A stretch of 48,790 nt of DNA from Bacillus methanolicus (GTDB lineage Bacteria; Bacillota; Bacilli; Bacillales; Cytobacillaceae). Location of the stretch: positions 1 through 48,790 of the forward strand of contig NZ_VTQX01000034.1 in NCBI RefSeq assembly GCF_008764295.1, read 5' to 3'. Position 1 is the stretch's first letter; each line of letters starts with the position of its first letter. The translations under genes and the position numbers were made by a program. Below, piece after piece: positions 25,350-33,947 of this stretch. The notes beneath the pieces were generated by a model, which did no database searches, was not told the DNA's origin, and saw nothing but the letters and a program-made list of their open reading frames with translations.

Positions 25350-25823
25350 TCATTCATATTCGCGAATATCAATCTCTGTGTATTGTAAATGGATTGATTT
25401 TGGCAGTTTAATTTCGAGGGTCCCTTCTTTGTAAGAGGCCCTCGCACCTTTTCTCTTCACAATCGCTGGAAGCGTGATTGTATGTTTATCCTCAGCTTCG
25501 GGAAAATGCTCAATGATAAGTTGATTGGAAGTGTGGAATATTCGCATATTACTAACGTCATTTTTATTTTTGACTTGGATGATGACATACACATCGTCAT
25601 GTGTCTCAAATACATTTGCTTCCAGTTGATTGAACTTCTGCGTAGTTGGTTGTGCAGAGATATTAAACGGATTACTCCCTTTTGTAAAATCCGTCTCTTG
25701 CATTTCTGCTGGCATCATTTTTCCAAGCATTTCATTTACATATTTTTCAATTTCTTCTGGTCGCATTTGCTGTAGTTTTTTTATTGTATCTTTATTAAAC
25801 GGAGTAAAATTCCATGGAAACAT
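25350..25823 (-). CDS. Hsp20/alpha-crystallin-like protein (spore-type)
   Basis: 157 residues. The N-terminal half is helical (MFPWNFTPFNKDTI...VNEMLGKMM). The C-terminal half is an alpha-crystallin beta-sandwich: NVFETHDDVYVIIQVKN, NQLIIEHFP and RKGARASYKEGTLEIKLPK, the last being the typical A-x-x-x-n-G-v-L motif. Spore proteins such as GerT of B. subtilis share this design, so a coat or germination role is possible. AAAGGAAG precedes the ATG. Confidence 0.78.
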   Translation of the reverse strand: MFPWNFTPFNKDTIKKLQQMRPEEIEKYVNEMLGKMMPAEMQETDFTKGSNPFNISAQPTTQKFNQLEANVFETHDDVYVIIQVKNKNDVSNMRIFHTSNQLIIEHFPEAEDKHTITLPAIVKRKGARASYKEGTLEIKLPKSIHLQYTEIDIREYE

Positions 25824-26071
25824 GTGGTTCTTCCTTTCCGCTTAAGAGCGATAAAGATCATTTTTTGCCAGTAGAGTACAATATCATCGTATGCAAAAAA
25901 ATGGGATGGGTTATTTTTTCACAGCGCAAAGTATATAAAGTTGCAAAGAAATGGACGGATTGTTTGCATATCTTTCGATTTCTTTTTAGTATAGAGGTAG
26001 GTTCAGTTCATGATTTTTAACGTCATGAAAGGAACGTATATAAAGTATATTCATATTGTGAGGTTAGTCAT

Positions 26072-26848
26072 TTGAAACAAAAAACCGCCTTAATAACCGG
26101 TGGAGCAACGGGAATCGGGAAAAGAACGGCGTTAGAGCTCGCCGGAAGTGGAGTTAACCTAGTTATTAATTTCCGAAGCAGTGAAGAACAGGCGAAGGAG
26201 CTTGCAAATGAGCTACATTCATACGGAATAAAGAATATTATCGTGCAGGGCGATCTTACGAGAGAAGAAGATTGCAAAAAATTGGTGGAAGCCGCTCTGA
26301 ATTTTTCTCCGACCATTGATATCCTTATTCATAATGCTGGCCCTTATATGCATAAGCGAAAAGAAATGGTTGATTACACTTTTGAAGAATGGAATTACAT
26401 AATTAATGGGAATTTAAATGCAGTATTTTATTTATCAAAATCGTTTATTCCGAAAATGAGGGAGCAAAAATGGGGGCGCATCGTGACTGTTGGTTTTGAC
26501 CGAGTTGAATCGGCACCAGGATGGATGTATCGCTCCGCTTTTGCAGCTGCTAAAACGGGGCTTGCTTCATTAACAAAAACAATAGCGCTAGAAGAAGCTG
26601 AAAATGGTATTACCGTAAATATGGTTTGCCCAGGTGATATAACAGGTGAGTGGAAAGAGAGAATGATCGGTGATGCCCGTGATGTATTTGACAAGGATAC
26701 GCCGATTGGACGCCCCGGTACAGGACAAGATATTTCAAGGGTGATTTCCTTTTTAGTAATGGAGGAATCTAGTTTTATCACAGGGGGAATTATCCCGATT
26801 ACAGGGGCAAAAGATGTTCTTGGTAAAGTAAAGCGTCTCAACTTTTAA
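26072..26848 (+). CDS. SDR-family protein lacking the catalytic Ser and Tyr
   Basis: Rossmann-fold short-chain dehydrogenase/reductase. The cofactor motif TGGATGIG, the HNAGPY motif and the late segment VNMVCPGDITGEW are intact. The catalytic region is not: the usual YxxxK reads FAAAK (Phe for Tyr), and the position of the Ser (after GRIVTV) is Gly-Phe. YtkK-type proteins have a similar layout, so this may be a family trait rather than decay. TTG 26072 is preceded by GTGAGG. Expect cofactor binding but changed or absent oxidoreductase chemistry. Confidence 0.8.
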   Translation: MKQKTALITGGATGIGKRTALELAGSGVNLVINFRSSEEQAKELANELHSYGIKNIIVQGDLTREEDCKKLVEAALNFSPTIDILIHNAGPYMHKRKEMVDYTFEEWNYIINGNLNAVFYLSKSFIPKMREQKWGRIVTVGFDRVESAPGWMYRSAFAAAKTGLASLTKTIALEEAENGITVNMVCPGDITGEWKERMIGDARDVFDKDTPIGRPGTGQDISRVISFLVMEESSFITGGIIPITGAKDVLGKVKRLNF

Positions 26849-27059
26849 CTGTTAGAAGTAAAAAGTGTTGTAAACACTAGGTGATGATGTCAACATCTGT
26901 GCTTGATGGAAAGAGCTAGAAATTTTAAGTGATGGTCTGCCAAAGTTTCAGGGTTTAGCCTTGATACAACAAGAAAGCGTTTATTACCTAAACGCGAAAA
27001 AAGCAAATGAAACAAAACAACTCGTTTTGAACTGACTCAATAAAGTTAGACAAATATTT

Positions 27060-27893
27060 TTATGCAACTTTTAAGACTTGAGTTCGGTATTCCACCGGGC
27101 TCAGGTCTTTTAATTTTGCCTTCATTCGTTTGTGATTGTAATAGTATATATAGTTTGTGATTGTAATAGTATATATAGTCAGCTAATTCCCTTTCAAATG
27201 CTCTATACTGTCAAACTCCTGTAAATAAAGGAGTTCGGACTTTAATAAGCGAAAGAAATTCTTTATGACTGCATTATCCAAATAATTCCCTTTTCGGGAC
27301 ATGCTCTGTGTAATCTGATGCTGTTCTAATGTCTTTTGATATGGATTCATTTGATAATGTCAACCTTGATCTGAATGGAGGATTATTTGATCTTCCGGTT
27401 GAATTCGTTCAATCGCCTGCTCTAACATATCTCCCACTAACTTATAAACAGGGCGTTTCATCACGGTATAAGCGATAATTTCACCATTACATAAATCAAG
27501 TACGGGAGAGTGATAACGTTTCTCTCCAAAAAGGTGGAATTCTGTAACGTCAGTTACCCATTTTTGGTTTATTTTTTGGGCTGAAAAATCACGATTTAAT
27601 AGATTCGGAGCGATTTTCCCGACATTGCCTTTGTAAGCTCGATACTTTTTCATTCGTACCAGACATTTTAGTCCCATTTCATTCATTAGGTGATTTCTAG
27701 TTTTCGGATTATGATGAAATCCTCTTTTCTCTAGTTCTTTAGCTATTCGACGGTACCCATAACGACCTTTGTGTTCATGGTAAATCTCTTTGATCTCCTC
27801 TTTGACTTCCCCATATTTATCTACTTGATGCAATCGTTTTTCCCAATAATAATACGTGCTATGTGGAATGTCTGCGACTTCAACTATTTCCAC
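27060..27893 (-). pseudogene. IS3-family transposase orfB, inactivated
   Basis: Integrase-core (DDE) transposase. Seen: HTH_21 region HEHKGRYGYRRIAKELEKRG, first Asp in KWVTDVTEF, second Asp in LHSDQG. After HSDQG the expected Trp codon is TGA (27360-27362 complement). Downstream the catalytic Glu is Lys (DNAVIKNFF for DNAxxExFF), one A is lost in the run before HLKG, and 25 bp are tandemly duplicated; the last two cancel in frame, so the C-terminus [14 protein letters not shown] is back in frame to the stop at 27060. At least three independent lesions; no functional enzyme is possible from this copy. Confidence 0.92.
27128..27177. repeat. 25-bp tandem duplication inside orfB
   Basis: Two adjacent identical 25-base units (27128-27152 and 27153-27177), each beginning GTTTGTGATTG. 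The duplication repeats the codons for the YYYNHK segment and shifts the frame by one. Confidence 0.95.
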
Positions 27894-27922
27894 GACCTCA
27901 TACTGCTCCTTTAGTTCAAAAA

Positions 27923-28465
27923 TTACTTGCGCTTTGATTTTGTTTGTAATTTTTCCTGCATTTGAACGAAAGCATTCAACTTTTTTAAGTAGGCATTCTC
28001 CATTTCTAATCGTTTCACTTTCACTTGTAATGCTTCTACTGTATCTTCAATTGCACCTTCAACTGCTGTTGAAGTATCTTTCTTTGTTCCACTTTTCTTT
28101 ATTTCTTTTTTCATGGATAAACGCCCCTTTTTCTTTGGTTGTAGGGCATTTATTCCATCTTGCTTCAACTTTAATCTCCAATTTCGTATCATTCCCGGAG
28201 AAGAAATATTAAAAATCGCAGCTGTATCAATAGAAGATGTACCCGTTTCGTTCATAAAATTTAGTACATCCATTTTAAACTGAGCGGAATAACTTGTATA
28301 GTTTTTTTGAAAAGCTTCAATACCTTGATGTTCGTAAAGACGAATCCACCCACTCACAATAGCTGCGTTTACCTGAACCTCTCGTGCAATCTCATTGATA
28401 GGCTCATTCCCATATACATACCGTAAAACTATTTTTATTCTTTCTTCTGCAGTAAATTTGGACAT
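27923..28465 (-). CDS. IS3-family transposase orfA
   Basis: 180 residues with two helix-turn-helix units (INEIAREVQVNAAIVSGWIR and SSIDTAAIFNISSPGMIRNW) and a C-terminal leucine-zipper-like coiled coil (VEALQVKVKRLEMENAYLKKL). It binds the element ends; orfB would normally be made by -1 frameshifting near the orfA stop, where the orfB frame (KAQVIFELKEQYEVV) overlaps. This frame itself is intact. Confidence 0.9.
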   Translation of the reverse strand: MSKFTAEERIKIVLRYVYGNEPINEIAREVQVNAAIVSGWIRLYEHQGIEAFQKNYTSYSAQFKMDVLNFMNETGTSSIDTAAIFNISSPGMIRNWRLKLKQDGINALQPKKKGRLSMKKEIKKSGTKKDTSTAVEGAIEDTVEALQVKVKRLEMENAYLKKLNAFVQMQEKLQTKSKRK

Positions 28466-28536
28466 AAAAAAACCTCCGTAAACGTTAGATTGTGTCTAAC
28501 ATTTACGGGGCAGTACATTTTTTCCTTTGCTCTTTT

Positions 28537-29898
28537 TTATATTTGTTTAAGCTGTTTGAATTTTTGCTTTTGGATATAAATGAGTCTCATACTTAAAGTA
28601 AGTGCCCCAACAGCCAATCCACTAATTAGTCCAATCCAATAGCCAACAGGGCCAAGAGATGTATGCATCGCTAACATATAACCAACTGGCAGACCGATAA
28701 CCCAGTAGGAAATCAATGACATCATCAAGGTCATGTTAACATCTTTATAGCCTCTTAATGCTCCTTGAATAGGGGCTTGAATCGCATCAGATAATTGAAA
28801 GAAAAGGGCAAATAACAAGAAATGTGCTGTTAATTCCAATACTCTTGCATCTGTTGTGTAAAAGCTAGCAATTTCAAAGCGGAAAATAAGTAAGATCAGT
28901 CCGCAAAAAATCGCCATCATTACGCCAAGTGAGACACCAATCCAACTATACTCTTTTGCATCTTTTAATCGCCCTGCCCCTACTTCAAAACCAACTAGGA
29001 TTGTTAAAGCCATTGAGATACTTAACGGGACCATGTATAAAAAGGAGGCAAAGTTAACTGCGGCTTGATAGGAGGCGATGGTGATCGTATCAAATACACT
29101 CATTAATAAAGTGACAGCCGAGAAAATGCTTGTTTCAAAAAAAATTGAAAAACCTATTGGCACGCCAATTAGTAAAATTTCTTTCCATTTCTTTAACGAA
29201 ATGCGATGAACGGTTTTAAATAATTGAAAAGATGAAAATGGATAATGTCTGGAAGTTACGAAAAAGGCAATCCCCATAATCAGCCAATAGGTTATCGTAG
29301 AGGCAAATCCAGCACCAACACCACCAAGCTCTGGTAAGCCTAATTTTCCAAAAATAAGAACGTAGTTAAAAAATACGTTTATCGGAAGAGCTGACAATGT
29401 GATCAGCATCGAGACTCTTGTTTTTCCTAATGCGTCGATGAAGGAACGAAGTACATTATAGACGAATAATGGCAAGATCCCAAAACTAAGGGCGGTTAAG
29501 TAATCCATTGCAATGCGTCGCACTTCATCTTCAAGGCTCATCATATTTAGCAGTGGATTTAATAAGAAGAGACCGCTAATAATGACCGTTAAGGCGATAA
29601 CAATACTTAAATAAATTGCTTGAATAACATTAAAAGCCACCTCATTTGCTTTTTTACCTCCAATTAGTTGAGAAACGATGGGGGTAACTGCCAGCAGGAT
29701 TCCGCTAAGCCCAGAAAAAACCGCAACCCAAATCGAAGAACCGATTGCGACACCAGCTAAATCATTGGGGCTAAATCTACCCGACATCATCGTATCGAAG
29801 AAGCTCATGGAAAACATCCCAAATTGAGTGATCAAAATAGGAATAAGAATTTGTAGCAGCAGTTTTCCTTTCTGTCTTTTGTTATAAGTTTGCTCCAT
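28537..29898 (-). CDS. MATE-family multidrug efflux transporter
   Basis: 453 residues, twelve membrane helices, the MATE layout of two six-helix halves. Recognisable: N-terminal FFDTMMSGRFSPNDLAGVAIGSSIW (helix 1-2), the PIVSQLIGGKK loop, and in the second half SYQAAVNFASFLYMVPLSI. Family members export cationic drugs in exchange for Na+ or H+. GAGGT lies before ATG 29898. The IS element is 19 bp downstream and has removed or replaced any native terminator. Confidence 0.9.
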   Translation of the reverse strand: MEQTYNKRQKGKLLLQILIPILITQFGMFSMSFFDTMMSGRFSPNDLAGVAIGSSIWVAVFSGLSGILLAVTPIVSQLIGGKKANEVAFNVIQAIYLSIVIALTVIISGLFLLNPLLNMMSLEDEVRRIAMDYLTALSFGILPLFVYNVLRSFIDALGKTRVSMLITLSALPINVFFNYVLIFGKLGLPELGGVGAGFASTITYWLIMGIAFFVTSRHYPFSSFQLFKTVHRISLKKWKEILLIGVPIGFSIFFETSIFSAVTLLMSVFDTITIASYQAAVNFASFLYMVPLSISMALTILVGFEVGAGRLKDAKEYSWIGVSLGVMMAIFCGLILLIFRFEIASFYTTDARVLELTAHFLLFALFFQLSDAIQAPIQGALRGYKDVNMTLMMSLISYWVIGLPVGYMLAMHTSLGPVGYWIGLISGLAVGALTLSMRLIYIQKQKFKQLKQI

Positions 29899-30053
29899 GT
29901 GTATACCTCGTAAAATAGAAATTTTCTGTTATAAGAATGGATTATATCATATTACCGGTGATTAAAATAAGGGAAATGACACAATTTTTAAACATACTTG
30001 CGATATTTTTTACATATAGTGTAGGGACATGCGCTTTTGAGAGGAGAATGAAG

Positions 30054-30203
30054 GTGGCTTATCAAGGGTCAAAGGGCTGGTATGTCCAAAAGTTAAAAGA
30101 GCTTGGTGTTTACTATCATCCGGTAGAAAGAAAAAAACTGGAATTATACAAAGCATATGTATTGCGTAATATTTATCTTCAGTTGACCGAAAAAAAAGAT
30201 TAA
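30054..30203 (+). CDS. DUF2639-like small protein, 49 residues
   Basis: GTG 30054 lies 7 bases after GAGGAG and gives MAYQGSKGWYVQKLKELGV, then HPVERKKLELYKAYVLRNIY, the full DUF2639 pattern. ATG 30048 is too near the ribosome site, and the frame from 29937 is not needed. A small basic helical protein of unknown role, divergent to the MATE gene, with its own terminator. Confidence 0.8.
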   Translation: MAYQGSKGWYVQKLKELGVYYHPVERKKLELYKAYVLRNIYLQLTEKKD

Positions 30204-30235
30204 GAATGGGCTAACTAAAATGACTAATACAATAG

Positions 30236-30276
30236 GCAAGGGAAGATGAAGGACTCTTTTTCTTCCCTTGCTTTCT
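30236..30276 (+). terminator. Terminator after the DUF2639 gene
   Basis: GCAAGGGAAGA/TCTTCCCTTGC perfect 11-bp stem followed by TTTCTT. Confidence 0.85.
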
Positions 30277-30329
30277 TGTATTTGGATAATCCATTTAACG
30301 AACGAGTAAATCTACAGTCACAGTTCTAA

Positions 30330-30660
30330 CTTCAGGCAGTTTCTTCCACTTAGTTGAGGAGCGGTAAACATGTCTGTAACGCTTCACCGATTTGTAAAAA
30401 ATGTCGATTTCTATTCCAGCGTATGAAACGGTGAAGCGAGAAATACTCCAGTCCGTATGAGAGGTGTATCCGGACAGAACGAGAGAAACGAGAAATACTC
30501 CAGTAAGAATAAGCTTCACATTCGACTGACCGGAACAAATGAGGTTTACAAGAGTTCAATCCGATGAATAGTGCCAATAGAACAAAAAGCAAAGTATCGG
30601 AACTAACTACATTTGCTTTCTATCCCGACAGAACAGAAGACAGAGCACTAGAAATTCTGC
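30330..30660. repeat. Cluster of degenerate short repeats, no gene
   Basis: The phrase CGAGAAATACTCCAGT occurs twice about 52 bases apart (near 30437 and 30489), and variants of TCCGGACAGAAC recur (near 30468, 30528, 30634). GC content and texture differ from the flanks. The open frames here (for example 30295-30519 minus) follow the repeats and have no ribosome site. Confidence 0.6.
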
Positions 30661-30800
30661 AAAAAAGACCGCTGAAAACTTTTTCAGTGCCTCATTTGCG
30701 GAACAGGTGAGATCCCGCAGGAGCGACTCTTCGGAGGAAGCTCACTACCACCTCTCGGAAAGCAAGTGCCCGGAGCGGAACTCAACGGATGTTAACCGCC
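30660..30800. repeat. Interspersed Bacillaceae-type palindromic repeat
   Basis: GC-rich stretch with GATCCCGCAGGAGCGAC, GGAGGAAGCTCAC and GGAAAGCAAGTGCCCGGAGC, a wording I know from non-coding repeats scattered in Bacillaceae genomes. No reading frame. A weaker relative lies at 15590-15740. Confidence 0.6.
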
Positions 30801-30815
30801 ATTTCATTCAAAAAT

Positions 30816-30855
30816 GACAAAAGGTACCGAGAGGGGTCTCGCAATACCTTTTGTC
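30816..30855 (-). terminator. Terminator of the GNAT gene
   Basis: GACAAAAGGTA/TACCTTTTGTC outer stem with an inner CGAGA/TCTCG stem; on the minus strand it is followed by ATTTTTG. It lies 36 bases beyond the GNAT stop. Confidence 0.85.
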
Positions 30856-30891
30856 GATAGTCTAAAACGCCCGTAATAACGTTGGGGTTTA

Positions 30892-31452
30892 TTATGCTTC
30901 TAATAAATGATTTGCATCTTGCTGTACATAGCCATGTCGCAATACATGGAGTGTATATAGATCCTTTGGAATTTCATATAAATTATAAATCTGCTCTGAA
31001 ACATTTAATTGCGCAAAAATTTCTTGTCGTGTTTCATTGGCATAGATGATATAAGGAAGCTTTTCAGCCGCTTTTTGAGAACGAATATTTTCTTTGCGAA
31101 TTCGCATGTAGACCGTCTCAATGTTAAGGTTATTAAAAATTTCTTCAAAGAAAGCATCCTTCGCGAGCTTGTTATAGCCTTTGCCATGGAAAGGCTTCCC
31201 GAGCCAAGTTCCAAGAAAACCAGCGTTATTTTTTATGTCAAATAAATTAATGGTTCCAATCGGATTTCCCCACTCGTCTAGAATTGTACGTGATATCAAC
31301 TCTCCCCGTTCCTCGGCTTCAATAGTTTGCTTTGTAAGGAACAAAAATTCATCTAACGAGTTAGCCTTATGACGGACAAAAGGGAAGACATCAGGGTGTA
31401 TCATCCACTCATATAATGCATGACTGTCTTGAAGTTCGCGTTTTTTAAGCAT
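30892..31452 (-). CDS. GNAT-family N-acetyltransferase (RimJ/RimL type)
   Basis: 186 residues. Acetyl-CoA fold with the block GFLGTWLGKPFHGKGYNKLAKDAFF (P-loop-like GKGYN in place of Q/RxxGxG/A) and VYMRIRKENIRSQKAAEKL typical of RimJ/RimL-like enzymes that acetylate protein N-termini or small amines. ATG 31452 (minus) follows TATGGAGGGA; an earlier in-frame ATG at 31512 lacks a ribosome site. The substrate is unknown. Stands alone amid repeats. Confidence 0.82.
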   Translation of the reverse strand: MLKKRELQDSHALYEWMIHPDVFPFVRHKANSLDEFLFLTKQTIEAEERGELISRTILDEWGNPIGTINLFDIKNNAGFLGTWLGKPFHGKGYNKLAKDAFFEEIFNNLNIETVYMRIRKENIRSQKAAEKLPYIIYANETRQEIFAQLNVSEQIYNLYEIPKDLYTLHVLRHGYVQQDANHLLEA

Positions 31453-31507
31453 GAATAATTCCCTCCATATTGAGGACAGTCTTATTCTACGCATAAAAAG
31501 ACTAAGA

Positions 31508-31567
31508 CCCACCCTCGAAATTTTTTATAATGTAGCTAAAAAATTTCGGGGTGGGAATCGAACCCAC
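31508..31567. other. Nested hairpins with a tRNA T-arm-like element
   Basis: Three related arms: CCCACCC at 31508-31514, GGTGGG near 31550-31555 and CCCAC at 31563-31567. The first and second close a long stem (about 19 bp, one bulge, 31508-31527 with 31537-31555). The second and third close GTGGG-loop-CCCAC (31551-31567), which on the minus strand reads as a T-arm with loop TTCGATT. The two stems exclude each other. No full tRNA can be drawn around it. Confidence 0.5.
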
Positions 31568-31770
31568 TAGAACCAGCTCATGGAATATCTTTGAGTGGTG
31601 GCGCACCATTTGCCTTCCCTATTGCTTTTTTGTTTTAAGCTTTGTTATATGTCGGTATTGATGTTATCAACAATATTGATTAACAAGTTTTTATTTTAAT
31701 ATGATCAGTATTCTTTCTGTATAATACAAGATTTTTTTGAAAAAGGAAATAGATATTTTATGAAAAATTT
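31568..31770. other. AT-rich interval, no gene
   Basis: Between the T-arm-like element and the dedA stop. It contains a small palindrome GGTGGCGCACC near 31597 and an AT-rich run with T-tracts on both strands (31735-31770) that may terminate the uppP-dedA transcript. No open frame with a ribosome site. Confidence 0.4.
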
Positions 31771-32370
31771 TTAAGATTTTTTTCCTTTTTCTTTGAGAAA
31801 TGTAAACATAAAATAAAGAACAATTCCGGCAACGGATACTCCGATAATCGGGAGAACAAGAGGACGTGAGTATTGCTCAATCTGTTGCCAATGTTCTCCT
31901 AATTCGATGCCCAACAAGAGAAATAAAATCGTCCACGGAATCATTGCACCTATCGTCAGCAATGTAAAATGGGCGAGAGGCATTTTGGCTACGCCGGCAG
32001 GAATAGAGATAGCATGGCGGATAACTGGAATAAATCTTGCGGAAAAGATCACTCCAGTACCGTATTTATGGAACCATGATTCGGCTGCATCAAGATGTTT
32101 TTTTTGTATTAAGATATATTTTCCATACTTTTCTAAAAAAGGTCTACCTCCGTAAGCCCCTAACCAATATAAGAACAACTGAGCGAGCGTTCCACCGATT
32201 ACTCCGCAAAGAAGGGCTCCGAAAAAATGAATTTGTCCGGTACCAATTAAATAACCACCATAGCTTAGGACAATTTCACTAGGAATAATTTCAATCATAA
32301 GACCAATTAAAATACCAAAATAGCCAAGGGCAGAGAGGAAATCGAATATATTCAAAATCATTTCATGCAT
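31771..32370 (-). CDS. DedA family membrane protein
   Basis: 199 residues, about five membrane helices with the DedA (VTT/SNARE-associated) pattern: EIIPSEIVLSYGGYLIGTG, the FFGALLCGVIGGTLAQLFLYWLG helix with re-entrant feel, and SARFIPVIRHAISIPAGVAKMP, the conserved F-x-R-x-[IVP]-x-R segment. DedA proteins of this group move lipid carriers such as undecaprenyl phosphate or phosphatidylethanolamine across the membrane. It lies 12 bases after uppP, whose product makes undecaprenyl phosphate, so a carrier-recycling pair is likely. Confidence 0.9.
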   Translation of the reverse strand: MHEMILNIFDFLSALGYFGILIGLMIEIIPSEIVLSYGGYLIGTGQIHFFGALLCGVIGGTLAQLFLYWLGAYGGRPFLEKYGKYILIQKKHLDAAESWFHKYGTGVIFSARFIPVIRHAISIPAGVAKMPLAHFTLLTIGAMIPWTILFLLLGIELGEHWQQIEQYSRPLVLPIIGVSVAGIVLYFMFTFLKEKGKKS

Positions 32371-32382
32371 GAAAACTCACTC

Positions 32383-33162
32383 CTAAAAAAAGCCGGTCAA
32401 CTGAAATATTAATACGGTGAAACCCAAGATCCATACATATATGGCGAAAACCTTTAATGATCGTTTCTTCAAGAAATTGATCATCCAAACGATCGCAAAA
32501 TAACCGCAAAGTGCTGATGAAATAGTTGCAACGATAAGACTGCCAAGCGTCACTGCTTCAATGTTTCCTGATACTAGGTCACCCAATTCCAACACAATTC
32601 CTCCTGAGATCGTTGGAATGGACATGAGAAAGGAGAAATAGGCAGCAGTTTCTCGGTCAAGCTTTCTAAATAGCCCTGCAGCAATAGTTAGGCCCGACCG
32701 GGAAACCGCTGGAAAAATAGCTGCTGCTTGAAAGGTTCCGATAAATAGTACGTCTCCATAAGTAATGTTGTCCATTTTTTTGGCTCCTTTTTTGACTCCA
32801 TCTGCCATCCAGAGAATAAATCCAGTAAATAAAAACTCCCAGCCAATTGTAATACCCGTTTTGGAGATAGAATCAAATAAATCGTTTAAAAGAAGTCCCA
32901 CAATGACAGCAGGGATCGTTCCAATCAATAGTAGTGAAGAGCGTTTTCCAAATGGATTTTTTAGGATATGGAGCAGTTCATCCTTGTAGACGACGAGAAC
33001 AGCAAGCAAAGTGCCTACATGAAGCATCGTATCGAGGAATAATCCAGCTTCATCTAATCCGAATAAATGTCGTCCTAAGTAAAGATGTCCAGTACTGGAA
33101 ATGGGAATAAATTCGGTCAGCCCTTGGATAATGCCGAGTATGAAGGCTTCTAGTTTTGACAT
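32383..33162 (-). CDS. uppP: Undecaprenyl-diphosphatase UppP (BacA family)
   Basis: Integral membrane phosphatase turning undecaprenyl diphosphate into the monophosphate for cell-wall precursor transport; confers bacitracin tolerance. Motif 1, QGLTEFIPISSTGHLYLG, keeps the (E/Q)xxxE pair and PxSSTGH; motif 2, FPAVSRSGLTIAAGL, has the essential Arg. 259 residues from ATG 33162. A run of ATG codons upstream (to 33222) makes the exact start uncertain. First gene of an operon with dedA. Confidence 0.93.
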   Translation of the reverse strand: MSKLEAFILGIIQGLTEFIPISSTGHLYLGRHLFGLDEAGLFLDTMLHVGTLLAVLVVYKDELLHILKNPFGKRSSLLLIGTIPAVIVGLLLNDLFDSISKTGITIGWEFLFTGFILWMADGVKKGAKKMDNITYGDVLFIGTFQAAAIFPAVSRSGLTIAAGLFRKLDRETAAYFSFLMSIPTISGGIVLELGDLVSGNIEAVTLGSLIVATISSALCGYFAIVWMINFLKKRSLKVFAIYVWILGFTVLIFQLTGFF

Positions 33163-33466
33163 CACTATGATCATCATCCTTTTTAAAGTTGTCCTTTTAT
33201 AAATGTATTCATGATGTCCCATTCAAGAACATAAAGATAAACAAGTAATGTGGAAGTGCTGATCATATGAACATAGCTTCGGCTAGTTTGGTCACAATAT
33301 CAATAGGGATTATTTCATTGAAGACAGTTTTATTCAATTAGGTGAGCGTTGAAAAAGTGTTCGTCATGTAAAATTTGCACTCAAGCTTCCGCCAATTTTT
33401 TTAAAGCAGATTGCCATTCATAATGTATCTTTAACGTTTTCATCTAAACTTAAAGGAGGTTTTATT

Positions 33467-33790
33467 ATGCCAAATCAAGATGAGCGATTATTTGCAGCAC
33501 TCATATTTGTTGTTAGTTTTTTTACTGTTTTTATTGGTCCGTTAATCATTTGGTTGCTGAAAAAGGAAGATTCGACATATGTAGATTATTATGGAAAAGA
33601 ATATTTTAATTTTTTTATTTCCTATGGAGTATACACCCTCATAAGTACAATGTTGATGCTTGTTCTTATTGGCTTTATTACGATCTGGATTGTTGGAGTA
33701 TTGTATTTCATTTTTTCGATTGTAGCAGCTATCAAAGCATACGAAGGGACAATTTACAAAATTCCATTCGTATTCCGATTAATTCGATAG
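33467..33790 (+). CDS. DUF4870 family membrane protein
   Basis: 107 residues with three to four membrane helices, pattern MPNQDERLFAALIFVVSFF, GPLIIWLLKKEDSTYVDYYGKEYFNF and a final VAAIKAYEGTIYKIPFVFRL, the Tic20-like DUF4870 signature. ATG 33467 has AAAGGAGG upstream. Function unknown. Its own terminator follows directly. Confidence 0.88.
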   Translation: MPNQDERLFAALIFVVSFFTVFIGPLIIWLLKKEDSTYVDYYGKEYFNFFISYGVYTLISTMLMLVLIGFITIWIVGVLYFIFSIVAAIKAYEGTIYKIPFVFRLIR

Positions 33791-33792
33791 AG

Positions 33793-33822
33793 AAAAGTCT
33801 AGGCAATTCCTAGACTTTTTCT
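33793..33822 (+). terminator. Terminator after the DUF4870 gene
   Basis: AAAAGTCTAGG/CCTAGACTTTT perfect 11-bp stem, 5-base loop, then TTCT. Confidence 0.9.
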
Positions 33823-33947
33823 ATTGAATATGGAAAATGATAGTTAAGAAAAGCAAATGGCTTAAGAGAAAATAAGCATGAATAAAAGGAAAACGAATAT
33901 AGATTTAGTAGAAGATTTTTAACTAGATTTAGGGAGGAGTCTTTCAA

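Larger units (their letters stand above)
27028..28517 (-). mobile_element. Decayed IS3-family (IS150-like) insertion sequence
   Basis: 1490 bp between imperfect 26-bp terminal inverted repeats (minus-strand left end TGTACTG..., right end read inward TGAACTG..., both running into GTTAGACA; about 18 of 26 match). Flanks are TTT on both sides, consistent with a 3-bp target duplication. It carries orfA and a broken orfB. Inserted 19 bp past the stop codon of the MATE efflux gene and about 180 bp after the SDR gene. Confidence 0.88.

Noticed and set aside
31551..31567. A complete tRNA gene on the minus strand
   Set aside because: Only the T-arm can be drawn; no acceptor, D-arm or anticodon stem fits at the right distances.
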